A stretch of DNA of 64,000 bases, taken from assembly GCF_000165485.1 (NCBI RefSeq), contig NC_014623.1:9752893-9816892 (forward strand). Reading direction: 5' to 3'. Under the pieces are notes generated by a model. That model ran no database searches. It was not told the DNA's origin and was given only the letters and a program-made list of their open reading frames with translations. A program made the translations under genes and the position numbers. Below are positions 8,374-17,300 of this stretch, piece after piece. Origin of the DNA: Stigmatella aurantiaca DW4/3-1 (lineage in GTDB: Bacteria; Myxococcota; Myxococcia; Myxococcales; Myxococcaceae). Every line of letters begins with the position of its first letter. The stretch's first letter is position 1.

Positions 8374-8696
8374 GTCAATCGTTGACAACGGCAGGTAAAA
8401 ACGCGGGTAAAAACGACGGCCCGAGGGACCCACATGGCCTCCCCTGGGCTGATCCTGACTCACCCCCTCCTGTGCCCATGCCCGGGCCAGGAGGAATCGT
8501 GGCGAGCCCAATGGATTTTCGTTGAAATCGTGGTAACGACGCGGCGTTGAACTTCCAAACGCTTTAGAGTATCAACCATCCGCGTTCGAGAGTTTCCCCT
8601 TTCGGGGGGACCGTGCCAGGCCGGGGCCAGCCGCATCTGCGGACTCATCGACCGCGACAGGGCGGGCCGCGTCCGCCGTCTGAAGGAAGCCATCAC
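8374..8696 (+). promoter_or_regulatory. Upstream region of the inositol-lipid operon with dyad and direct repeats
   Basis: About 320 bases with no supported gene. Right after the preceding stop is the perfect dyad GTCAATCGTTGAC (8374-8386). Eight bases further on are two copies of GGTAAAAACG at 8394-8403 and 8406-8415, spaced 12 bases start to start, about one helical turn. Such an array looks like tandem regulator sites. A long leader remains before the ATG at 8697. I cannot identify a clear -35/-10 pair. Confidence 0.4.
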
Positions 8697-10034
8697 ATGG
8701 ATAAGAAGGTCAGGGCAGTCTCCAAGCCCGAGGGGAAGCTGGCGGTTCTGCTGCCGGGGCTCGGTGCGGTCTCCACCACGCTCATCGCGGGCGTCGAAAT
8801 GGTGCGCCAGGGCAAGGGACTGCCCGTGGGTTCACTCACCCAGATGGGCACGGCGCGCCTGGGCAAGCGAACCGATGGCCGCACGGTGAAGCTCCAGGAC
8901 CTGGTGCCCCTGTCGTCCCTCAACGACGTCGTCTTCGGCGCTTGGGACATCATCAGCGAGAACGCGGCCCAGGTGGCCGAGCGCTCCGGTGTGCTCACCA
9001 AGGAGCACCAGGACCTGGTGCGCCCGGCGATGGAGAAGATCGTCCCCAAGAAGGGCGTGCACAACCCCGAGTTCGTGCGCCGCATCGCCGCCAACCACAT
9101 CAAGGACACGAAGACGCACCGCGAGAGCATCGAGGCGCTGCGCCAGGACATCCGCGACTTCAAGAAGGAACTGGGCGCCAAGCGCGCGGTGATGATCGTC
9201 TGCGCCTCGGTGGAGACGTACACCGGCACCCCGGCGGCCACCCAGTCGCTGGCGGCGCTGGAGAAGGCGCTGGATGCGAACGACGCGTCCATCAACCCCA
9301 CGCTCCTGTACGCCTACGCCGCCCTGAAGGAGGGCGTGCCCTTCGCCAACGCCACGCCGAACACCTCGGTGGACACCCCGGCGCTGCAGGAGCTGGCGCG
9401 CCAGGAGAACGTCCCCGTGGCGGGGCGTGACCTCAAGAGCGGCCAGACGATGATGAAGACGGTCATCGCCCCCTCGCTCAAGGCGCGCATGCTGGGCCTG
9501 GAGGGGTGGTTCTCCACCAACATCCTGGGCAACCGCGACGGCGAGGTGCTGGATGATCCGCAGGCCTTCAAGGCCAAGGAAGTCACCAAGTCGGGCGTGC
9601 TGGACACCATCCTCCAGCCGGAGCTGTACCCCGAGCTCTACGGCAAGGTGAGCCACAAGGTCTCCATCCACTACTACCCCCCGCGCGGCGACGCGAAGGA
9701 GGGCTGGGACAACATCGATATCTTCGGCTGGCTGGGCTACCCCATGCAGCTGAAGATCAACTTCCTGTGCCGTGACTCGATCCTGGCGGCACCGCTGGTG
9801 CTCGACATCGCGCTGTTCCTGGACCTGGCCAAGCGCCTGGAGTGGAAGGGCATCCAGGAGTGGATGTCGTTCTACTTCAAGAGCCCGATGGCCCAGCCGG
9901 GCCTCCAGCCGGAGCACGACCTGTTCATCCAGCTGACCAAGCTGAAGAACACGCTGCGCGTGGTCGCGGGCGAGGAGCCCATCACCCACCTCGGACTCGA
10001 CTATTACGGAGATGACCTCCCGATCGTCAAATAG
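8697..10034 (+). CDS. ino1: Inositol-3-phosphate synthase (myo-inositol-1-phosphate synthase)
   Basis: 445 aa. It converts glucose-6-phosphate to 1L-myo-inositol 1-phosphate using tightly bound NAD. Seen: an N-terminal Rossmann segment, PGLGAVSTTLIAG, then FGAWDIISEN, and the catalytic-domain core KSGQTMMKTVIAPSLKAR followed by GWFSTNILGNRDG. That core is the most conserved part of the family. The ATG at 8697 follows AAGGAAG; the longer frame from 8613 is ignored. The gene heads six closely spaced co-directional genes, and its 3' end overlaps the next gene by 23 bases. Its product, inositol phosphate, is the direct acceptor for the CDP-alcohol phosphotransferase two genes downstream, so the operon can make its own head group. 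Confidence 0.93.
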   Translation: MDKKVRAVSKPEGKLAVLLPGLGAVSTTLIAGVEMVRQGKGLPVGSLTQMGTARLGKRTDGRTVKLQDLVPLSSLNDVVFGAWDIISENAAQVAERSGVLTKEHQDLVRPAMEKIVPKKGVHNPEFVRRIAANHIKDTKTHRESIEALRQDIRDFKKELGAKRAVMIVCASVETYTGTPAATQSLAALEKALDANDASINPTLLYAYAALKEGVPFANATPNTSVDTPALQELARQENVPVAGRDLKSGQTMMKTVIAPSLKARMLGLEGWFSTNILGNRDGEVLDDPQAFKAKEVTKSGVLDTILQPELYPELYGKVSHKVSIHYYPPRGDAKEGWDNIDIFGWLGYPMQLKINFLCRDSILAAPLVLDIALFLDLAKRLEWKGIQEWMSFYFKSPMAQPGLQPEHDLFIQLTKLKNTLRVVAGEEPITHLGLDYYGDDLPIVK

Positions 10035-10947
10035 CACCGGTTCGAAGTGGACGCCCTGGCTCATCACCCTCCTGGGGGTGGGCCAGCTCCTCTTCGTCAC
10101 CGCGGTGGGCAGGCTTCGCTGGGAGCACTTCGCAGCGGATCTGTTGATCGTGGGGCTGGCCTGGGCTGGCCCCTCGGCACGGTCCTTCTTGCTGCGCGGG
10201 GGCCTGGCGTTGTGGTTCACCGGCATGCTGATGGACAACCAGTGGCTCTGGTTGAGCCTGCGAGGCCGCGTGCACACCGGGGACCTGTGGGACTTGGAGC
10301 ACGCGCTCTTTCCCGCGCCCGGGGGCACCACCTGGCCGGCCTATTTCGCCACCCGCACCCACCCGGTGCTGGACCTGCTGTGCGGCTTCTCCTACGCGGC
10401 CTACATCTACGAGGTCATCCTCGGAGCCTTGCTGTTCTTCTTCCGCAAGCACCCCCGCTTCGGGCAGGTGTGCTGGGCGTTCCTGGCGGTTAACTTCCTC
10501 GGGGTCATTACCTACATGCTCTACCCCGCCGCCCCGCCCTGGTACGTGATGCAGTACGGCCACGGTCCCGCAGACCTCCTGGCCGCCCCCAGCCCGGCTG
10601 GAACGGCGCGTTTCGACGCGCTGCTGGGCATCAGCTACTTCGCGAAATTCTACGCACGCAGCCCCAACGTCTTCGGAGCCATGCCCTCGCTGCACGTCGC
10701 CTACCCCGTGATGATGACCTGGCAGTTGTGGGGTCTGGGGCGGGCGTGGCGGGTGGGGGCCACGGCCTTCGCGATGTTGGTGGCGTTCTCCGCCCTCTAC
10801 CTGCAGCACCACTACATCCTGGATGTCGTGGCGGGCATGGCGACCGCGTTGGTGGCGTGCGCTTTTGTTGAGTTCGCATTTTCCCGGCGTGAATCTCCGG
10901 CCGTCGCGCCCGTACCTCTCATGCCCGGAGGAGACAGCCGTGCTTGA
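10012..10947 (+). CDS. PAP2-superfamily membrane enzyme, likely inositol phosphorylceramide synthase (Aur1-like)
   Basis: 311 aa with about six hydrophobic helices. It carries the two PAP2/Aur1-type catalytic motifs: GAMPSLHVAYP (about residues 222-232) and YLQHHYILDVVAG (about 262-274). The H-H-Y-x-x-D form is characteristic of the Aur1/IPC-synthase-like group rather than ordinary PAP2 phosphatases, which supports transfer of phosphoinositol from phosphatidylinositol to ceramide at the outer face of the inner membrane. That substrate assignment is inference from the motif plus the neighbours (ino1, CDP-alcohol phosphotransferase, phosphatase); a simple lipid phosphatase is the alternative. 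It starts inside the end of ino1 (23-base overlap) and overlaps the next gene by eight bases, so translation is coupled. Confidence 0.75.
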   Translation: MTSRSSNSTGSKWTPWLITLLGVGQLLFVTAVGRLRWEHFAADLLIVGLAWAGPSARSFLLRGGLALWFTGMLMDNQWLWLSLRGRVHTGDLWDLEHALFPAPGGTTWPAYFATRTHPVLDLLCGFSYAAYIYEVILGALLFFFRKHPRFGQVCWAFLAVNFLGVITYMLYPAAPPWYVMQYGHGPADLLAAPSPAGTARFDALLGISYFAKFYARSPNVFGAMPSLHVAYPVMMTWQLWGLGRAWRVGATAFAMLVAFSALYLQHHYILDVVAGMATALVACAFVEFAFSRRESPAVAPVPLMPGGDSRA

Positions 10948-12181
10948 CACCCTCGTGTCGTGGATTCAGGGAGACCTCTCACCCAGCGCCCGCATCTGGA
11001 CGGCGTTGGCCCCGGCGATGCTGGCGAGCGCCTATTTCATTGGCGGCCTGCTGATTTTCGCCATTCGCTGCGCCTTCAAGGGCGTGCCCCAGGACGAGGA
11101 GACGCTCAAGCGCGGCAGCACCGTGCTGGTGGGCATGTTCCTGCGCCACTACTTCTTCTGGGTCATTCAGCCGCTGTGGGCGGTGGTGTACCGCTCGGGG
11201 CTGCCGGCCAACGCGCTGTCCATGCTGTCGGGCCTGCTCGGGGTGTCCTCCGGCGTGGCCGTGGCGGCGGGGCGCTTCGCGCTGGGCGGCTGGCTGTTCC
11301 TGGCGGCCGGCATCCTGGATGTCATGGACGGGCGCATCGCCCGGCTGCGCAAGGAGGCCAACCCGGCCGGCGCGGCGCTGGACTCGGTGCTGGACCGGTA
11401 CGTGGACTCGGCGATGCTCATGGGCCTGGCCTGGTACTACCGGGACACGTGGGTGCTCTTGCCCGTGCTGATGGCGCTCTTGGGCACCTCGCTGGTGCCC
11501 TACGTGCGCGCCCGGGGCGAGGGGCTGGGCATCAACATCCGCGGCGGGGCCATGCAGCGCCTGGAGCGGGTGCTCTTCCTGGGCGCGGGCGTGGCGCTCT
11601 CGCCCATCTTCGAGGCCATCTGGTTCCCGGAGCAGAAGCACCCCATCCACTGGCTGGCGGTGATTGGCATGGTGTTCGTGGCGGTGATGAGCAACGTGAC
11701 GGCGCTCTCGCGCTTCCGCGCGCTCGTCAACGCCCTGGCGCCGCCGCCGGCCTCCGCGCGCCCGCGCTCGGGGCTGGCCCTGTTCGGCTTCAACGCCGCG
11801 GCGGGCGCCATCGCCACGGCGGTGGACTTCGGGGCGGTGCTGGGCATGGTGGAGGGGCTGAAGTTCTCCCCGGTGGCGGCCACGGCGCTGGGCTGCGTGC
11901 TGGGCGGGGTGGTGAACTACACCCTCAACCGCCTCATCACCTTCCGGAGCCGGGGCGCGGTGGCGCCGCAGATGGCCCGTTACACGCTGGTGAGTGCCAC
12001 CAGCGCGCTTCTGAATGCAGGGGGCGTGGCGTTGCTCACGCTGCACCCACAATTGGCGTATACCCTGGGATGGTGGCTGGCACGCGGGGCGGTGTATTTC
12101 GCGTGGAATCTCCCCCTTCAGCGGGACTACGTCTTCAATGACCCGCCGGAGGCGCTCATGGAGCGCCCTCATGCGGCATGA
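10940..12181 (+). CDS. CDP-alcohol phosphotransferase-GtrA fusion, candidate phosphatidylinositol phosphate synthase
   Basis: 413 aa membrane protein. The first two thirds carry the full CDP-alcohol phosphotransferase signature, D-G-x2-A-R-x8-G-x3-D-x3-D (DVMDGRIARLRKEANPAG then ALDSVLDRYVD, about residues 117-147), so it should displace CMP from CDP-diacylglycerol or a related donor. With ino1 in the operon, inositol phosphate is the likely acceptor, giving phosphatidylinositol phosphate. The last ~120 residues form a separate GtrA-like four-helix domain (LFGFNAAAGAIATAVDFGA to RDYVF), a family tied to flipping of polyprenyl- or lipid-linked sugars. The GTG at 10940 has a strong GGAGGAG; the longer frame from 10823 lies inside the previous gene. 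Acceptor identity is inferred. Confidence 0.8.
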   Translation: MLDTLVSWIQGDLSPSARIWTALAPAMLASAYFIGGLLIFAIRCAFKGVPQDEETLKRGSTVLVGMFLRHYFFWVIQPLWAVVYRSGLPANALSMLSGLLGVSSGVAVAAGRFALGGWLFLAAGILDVMDGRIARLRKEANPAGAALDSVLDRYVDSAMLMGLAWYYRDTWVLLPVLMALLGTSLVPYVRARGEGLGINIRGGAMQRLERVLFLGAGVALSPIFEAIWFPEQKHPIHWLAVIGMVFVAVMSNVTALSRFRALVNALAPPPASARPRSGLALFGFNAAAGAIATAVDFGAVLGMVEGLKFSPVAATALGCVLGGVVNYTLNRLITFRSRGAVAPQMARYTLVSATSALLNAGGVALLTLHPQLAYTLGWWLARGAVYFAWNLPLQRDYVFNDPPEALMERPHAA

Positions 12182-13154
12182 GAGACTGTTTCGACTGACC
12201 TGGCTGGCCCTGCTGGCCCTGCCCCTGCTGGCCTGGGCGGGCCCGGTGCTGGAGCCCTCCTTCTCCTCGAGCGACAACTACGGGGAGACCTACAGCTTCA
12301 CGGTGGACCTGGAGGACGGCACCTTCCTCTCGGCGCAGTTCTCCGTGACGAACGTCGGCCCCGGCAGCCGCCACGGCATTTGCCGGGCCACGGTGGTCCG
12401 CCCGGGCCGCAAGACGTGGGCGCCCTCGACGCGCGTGGGCGGCGGCGACTGGGGCTACGACAAGGCCACCAACACGCTCAAGGTGGGCGCGTGCACGCTG
12501 CACACGGGCAACGGCACGCACGTCACCCTGCCGCTGGATGGAGGGCTCATCCGCATCGTCTTCGAGGAGCCCCTGACGCCCAAGACGCCCCCGAACGCCG
12601 AGGTGGAGCTGGGCAACACGCGCTACATCCACCAGGTGCTGGTGCCCTTCAGCGCGGTGAAGGTGACGCTGCAACTGCCGGGGGCCACGGCGCCCCTGAT
12701 GCTGACGGGCGGCGGCTACAGCGACCACTCGCACTCCACGGTGGTGCCGGCGAAGCTGGCCCGGAGCTGGGTGCGCTTCCGCTCACTGCGCGGCCCGGAG
12801 AACCTGCTGCTCCTGGGACGCGAGGGGCACGATGGCGAGTACGGCCCCGTCTACCTGTGGTCCGTGGGCGGGGAGCCCCGGAACCTGGAGAGCTTCGAGC
12901 TGCGCCGGCTGGACGATGGCAAGACCAAGGCCGCGCAGTGGGAGGCGGAGGTGAGCGGCGAGGGCGGGCCGTGGATGCTGCGCTCCACCTCGCTGCTGCT
13001 GCGCAGCGCCCCGGTGCAGGACCTGGGGGTGCTGGGCAGCCTGGTGAAGTCGGTGGTGGGCTCGCCGGTGACGTACGTCATGCGGGCCGTGCTGGAGCGC
13101 CCGGGCCACCCCGCCGTGGAAGGGCTGATGGAAGTGACGTTGGATGAAGGCTGA
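12171..13154 (+). CDS. Secreted beta-rich protein, possibly AttH/Svf1-like lipocalin
   Basis: 327 aa with a clear signal peptide (MRHERLFRLTWLALLALPLL then AWA, cleavage about residue 23), so it acts outside the inner membrane. The mature part is all-beta in appearance: SFTVDLEDGTFLSAQFSVTN, RKTWAP, LPLDGGLIRIVFEEP, and a central GGGYSDHSHSTVVPA. The D-N-Y-x-E-x-Y-S-F ... F-x-x-V-T-N-V-G pattern recalls the double-lipocalin AttH/CrtC/Svf1 superfamily, whose yeast member Svf1 handles ceramide. That resemblance is by eye only. Its start overlaps the upstream stop by 11 bases, so it belongs to the inositol-lipid operon; a periplasmic lipid-binding role is inferred. Confidence 0.6.
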   Translation: MRHERLFRLTWLALLALPLLAWAGPVLEPSFSSSDNYGETYSFTVDLEDGTFLSAQFSVTNVGPGSRHGICRATVVRPGRKTWAPSTRVGGGDWGYDKATNTLKVGACTLHTGNGTHVTLPLDGGLIRIVFEEPLTPKTPPNAEVELGNTRYIHQVLVPFSAVKVTLQLPGATAPLMLTGGGYSDHSHSTVVPAKLARSWVRFRSLRGPENLLLLGREGHDGEYGPVYLWSVGGEPRNLESFELRRLDDGKTKAAQWEAEVSGEGGPWMLRSTSLLLRSAPVQDLGVLGSLVKSVVGSPVTYVMRAVLERPGHPAVEGLMEVTLDEG

Positions 13155-13175
13155 GCGGACCGGGGGACTGCGCCC

Positions 13176-13766
13176 GTGAGCGTGTCGCTGTTGAGGGAGG
13201 TGCACCACGTGCCGGGCGTGCGCGGCTGGGTGCGCAAGCAGGTGCTTCGCTCGGTGGCGCGCGTGGTGGAGTGGACCACGAAGCTGCCCGGGCAGGGGTT
13301 GAACATCTCCCAGGTGGAAGACTGGCTGTGGGTGGGCGGCTCGGTGGCGCGCGCGCAGTACCGGGCGCTGGCGGACCGGGGCATCACCGCGGTCATCGAC
13401 CTGCGCGCCGAGCGCTGCGATGACGAGGTGGCCCTGGCGCAGCTGGGCATCGAGCTTCTGCGCCTGCCGGTGGTGGACCGCTATCCCCCCTCGGTGGCGC
13501 AGCTCTGGCAGGGCGTGGAGTGGGCCCTGCCCCGGGTGTTGAAAGGAGGGCGCCTCTACGTCCACTGCGAGCACGGCGTGGGGCGAGGCCCCTTGATGGG
13601 GCTGGCGGTGATGGTGGCGCGCGGCTGGGAGGCGCACGAGGCGTACCGGAAGCTGCGCAAGGCCCGCTGGCAGGCGACGCTGAACGACCGGCAGTTGGAG
13701 GGGCTCGCGGACTTCACCGCGGCGTGGACCTCTCCGCCGGAGCGCGCGAAGGCCCGCGTGAGCTAG
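13176..13766 (+). CDS. Dual-specificity/PTP-type phosphatase, candidate phosphatidylinositol phosphate phosphatase
   Basis: 196 aa. It contains the C-x5-R phosphate-binding loop HCEHGVGRG (Cys about 130) and the upstream general-acid region with VVDRYPPS, within a DSP fold (ISQVEDWLWVGGSV ... GITAVIDLRAE). The N terminus has a basic, partly hydrophobic stretch but no certain membrane anchor. PTPMT1-like members of this superfamily dephosphorylate phospholipid head groups. Here the position after a CDP-alcohol phosphotransferase suggests removal of phosphate from phosphatidylinositol phosphate to give phosphatidylinositol; a protein phosphatase is the alternative. The GTG at 13176 lies 21 bases after the previous stop. 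Confidence 0.8.
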   Translation: MSVSLLREVHHVPGVRGWVRKQVLRSVARVVEWTTKLPGQGLNISQVEDWLWVGGSVARAQYRALADRGITAVIDLRAERCDDEVALAQLGIELLRLPVVDRYPPSVAQLWQGVEWALPRVLKGGRLYVHCEHGVGRGPLMGLAVMVARGWEAHEAYRKLRKARWQATLNDRQLEGLADFTAAWTSPPERAKARVS

Positions 13767-13792
13767 ACTGCTCCTCCCGCGGAAGGAGAAGC

Positions 13793-14344
13793 ATGAACAC
13801 CCCGACTGCCGTGTCGCAGGGACGGCCCACGCTCCTGGGCTTCTCGACGCCCCGGAGCTTCAACCCCGTCTCCTGGGTGGTTCGCCGCTTCACCGGGAGC
13901 GAGTGCAGCCACTGCTTCTTCCTGTACTGGGATGACGACTTCCAGTGCGACATGGTGCTGGAGTCGCACGAGCTGGGCTTCCGGCTCATCACCTGGCAGC
14001 GCTTCGTGGCGAAGAACCGCATCGTCGCGCTCATCGAGCCCCTGCACGAGTTGGAGCGGGGCTTCATCAAACTCGGCGACTGGGTGGGCAGCGCCTACGA
14101 CTTCCAGGGACTGTTTGGCCAATCCCTCGTGCAGGTGGGGCGCTGGATGAAGCGCAAGTGGCTCAATCCCTCCCAGTCCTCGAAGGCCATGTTCTGCAGC
14201 GAGTCCATCGTCCGGTGCATGCAGTGGGCCGAGCACCCGGAGGCCGCCACGTTCTCCCCCAAGGAGACGACGCCGCAGGACCTGCTCACCTTCTACCGGG
14301 AAGCCACCCGGGGCAAGGCCCTGGACATCCAGCCCTGGGCCTGA
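13793..14344 (+). CDS. Permuted papain-fold (YiiX/NlpC-P60-like) protein
   Basis: 183 aa with no signal peptide. The likely catalytic set is in circularly permuted order: the histidine in SECSHCFFLYWDD comes first and the cysteine in MFCSESIVRCMQ last, as in YiiX-type and LRAT-type members of the NlpC/P60 superfamily. These act on amides, thioesters or acyl groups, several on lipids. Also seen are GSAYDFQGLFGQ and PKETTPQDLLTFYREA. It has a very good ribosome binding site (GGAAGGAG) and lies 26 bases after the phosphatase stop, so it is probably the last gene of the inositol-lipid operon. Substrate unknown; a lipid amide or ester is a guess from context. It converges with the giant kinase gene 18 bases away. 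Confidence 0.65.
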   Translation: MNTPTAVSQGRPTLLGFSTPRSFNPVSWVVRRFTGSECSHCFFLYWDDDFQCDMVLESHELGFRLITWQRFVAKNRIVALIEPLHELERGFIKLGDWVGSAYDFQGLFGQSLVQVGRWMKRKWLNPSQSSKAMFCSESIVRCMQWAEHPEAATFSPKETTPQDLLTFYREATRGKALDIQPWA

Positions 14345-14362
14345 CGGGCCCTCCGGGACACG

Positions 14363-17300
14363 TCAACCCGCCGCCCCGGGAGGCTCCTCCACGGCCAGGT
14401 TCTGGCGCAGCGGCAGCTCGACGATGAACTCCGTGAAGCGCCCTTCCTCCGTCTCGAACCGAAGCGTCCCGCCGTGCCCCTGCACGACAATCTCGTGGCT
14501 GAGGGAGAGCCCCAACCCCGTGCCCTGCCCCGGTGGCTTCGTGGTGAAGAAGGGCTCGAAAATCCTGTCACGGGCACTCCCAGGGAGCCCTCTGCCATTG
14601 TCCCAAACCCGGATCTCCACACAGTGCTCAAGCGCTCGGGTCGAGACACGCACCCGAGGGATGACACCGGCCGTGTCCTGGCCGCTGGAGTGGAAACTCG
14701 CGGCGTAGAGGGCATTGTTCACCAGGTTCAGGATCACCCGGGCGATTCCCTGGGGCATCACCTCCACCTCCGGGAGCGCGGGATCGAACGCCTTTTCGAT
14801 CAACACGTCGCCCGCCAGACTGCCGGTTCCCATCCCCTGGTACGCAAGGGTCACCTGTTGGTCGGCCAGGGCATTGAGATTCGTCAGCATCCGCTCGCCG
14901 GCCGCCGTCCGCGAGTGCAGCAACATCCCATTGATGATGTCGTTGGCCCGGCCGCCGTGCTGAACGATTCCCTTCGTGTTGCCCTTCAAGCGCTCCAGGA
15001 GACCGGCGACGCTTCCCAGCACCTCACCCACCCGCCGCTCGGAATGGGCCTGGAGTTCCGCCAGCAGCTCATCCACCAGCTCAGAGGAGAGCTCCGCGAA
15101 GTCCTTCACGAAGTTGATCGGATTTTTGATCTCGTGCGCGATGCCCGCCGTGAGATGCCCGAGCGATGCCATCTTCTCGGACTGAATCAGGATTTGCTGC
15201 GCCTGCTTGAGGTTCTCGAGGGTGACGCTCAGCTCGGAGTTCTTCGTCCGCAGCTCCGTGGTGCGCTCCTCGACCTTCTGCTCCAGCCGCTCATAGAGCC
15301 GCGCATTCACGATGGAGATGGCCACCTGGGAGGAGAGCAGTTGCAGAAACTCCACCCGGTCAGGGGTGAAGACGTCCGTGGCCAGGTTGTTCTCGAGATA
15401 GAGGATCCCCAGCAACTGCTTCTGGTGAATGAGCGGGGCGCAGAGCACGGACTTGGGCTTCCGCAGGGCGATGTTCGCATCCCCCGTGAACAGCCCTTCG
15501 CGCGCAGCGTCCCTCAGCACCACGCTCTCGCGCGTCCTCGCCACGTAGTTCACGATGGCGGGCGAGAGCCCCTCGCACTGCTCCACGGGCAGGGATTGCC
15601 TTCCCCTCACCGCCTGCTGGCCAGGCACGCCCTCGGCCTCCACCACCCACCGCTCCCCATCCTTCATGAGCAGGAAGCCGCAGCCCGCCCCGGCATTCTG
15701 GATCATGAACTCCATGGCCCGCGTGAGCAGCTGGCCGAGGACGATTTCTCCGGAGAGCACCTGCGACATCTGGATGGCCGTCTTGAGGTCCAACTCCACG
15801 GAGCTGGACACGGCAGCCATCCCCTCACGCCGCGCCTGAGACCCCGCCATGGACAAGGCCTGGGCCATGAACTGGGGGTACTGGCCCTCCAGCGCCCTCA
15901 CCTTGGAGGTGGCCCCCCAGGTGAGATAGCCGAAGCGGGCATCCTGGAGGTACGAGGCCGCCAAGTTGTCGCGGCCTCGCTCCAGGTAGAACGCCGCCGC
16001 GCGCTCACAGGCGATGGCCATGTCATGCATGTACTCATGCTCGCGCGCCGCCTGGATGGCCTCGTCGTACCGCCGGGCGGCCTCACCTGGGTTGCCTTCC
16101 AACCGGGCCAGCTCCGCCTGGAGGAGCAGGGACTTGTGGCCCGTGTTCCGAGGACTGTGCAGGGCCCACCGCTTCAGCGTCCGCCGGGCCCGATCGATCC
16201 GCTTGAGGTAGAACCGCTTCGCCTCGCCCTGAGCGCCTGACACCAACGAGAGCGCCGAGAGCCCGCAGTAGAACGCGTGGAAATGAACGAAGCTGGCGCT
16301 GGGCTCGAGCATCGCCTTGTAGAGAGGGCTTTCAAGCCGCACGCCCAGCTCAACGACCTCCTCGTGCCGGCCGAACAGAAAGCCCACTTGGAGCTGGAGC
16401 AGGTAGTGCAGGCCCCGCTCCATGTCTTCGGAGATGGGCTCATCCGGCTCCAGCGAGTGCGCCCGGGAGCCGAGGACTTCGGGCTCCAACACCTGGAGAT
16501 CCCTTGCCCAGCGTTGGGCGACCAACGCCGCCTCCACGATCTTGACCTCATCGGTGCGGCGGCCAAATTCGAGGTACCGCCGGGCCTCCTCGGCCGTCTC
16601 GGCAATGGGCGTATCGAGGAGACCGCAGAGCGTGTACAGCTTGAGGTCCATGCAGTACCCCAAGTGCACGAGATTGCCCGCCTCCCGGCTGCTCTGCATG
16701 GCTTCGTCCAGCAGCTCGACGTTGTCGCGGATGTGAGCGGCATACCCGTTGAAGTAGCACGCGAGAATGAAGAGCGTCTTGCACGTGACCGAGGCGTCAT
16801 CGAACCGGCGGACCAGCGCCAGGGCGATCCTCCCGTACTTCACCCCCGCCTTCGGGTCGCGAAAGGCGGAGCTGCTCAACAAGCCGTAGCAGGCATAGGC
16901 GAATGAAGAGATCTCGGAGTTCCCGTAGCTCAGCGAGATGTCCATCATCTTGAGCACGAGCAACTCCACCAGGCTCTGGCGCTTGAGCACGAAGGCGGGA
17001 AACCAGAGACTGCTCAGCAGGTTCATGGCCTCCCGCATCTCGGGAGGAACCTGACCGGGCTGATTCAGGAGGTCCTCTGTGCTCCGGTTGTGCAGCTGCC
17101 ACCGGACACGGGCCAGTTGCCAGAGGACCTCGGGCTGGCTGGGGTGAGCGGTCAGTTGGATCCCCAGAAGTTGCAGCGCCAGCACGCTGGTCTCCACCGC
17201 CTGCTCATACTTCGTCAGGTGCAGATACTGCACGGCCTGGGCGATGTAGATCTGCACCCGGTGCGTGGCGGTGCGCGCCTTCTCCAGCAGGAGCTCGAAG

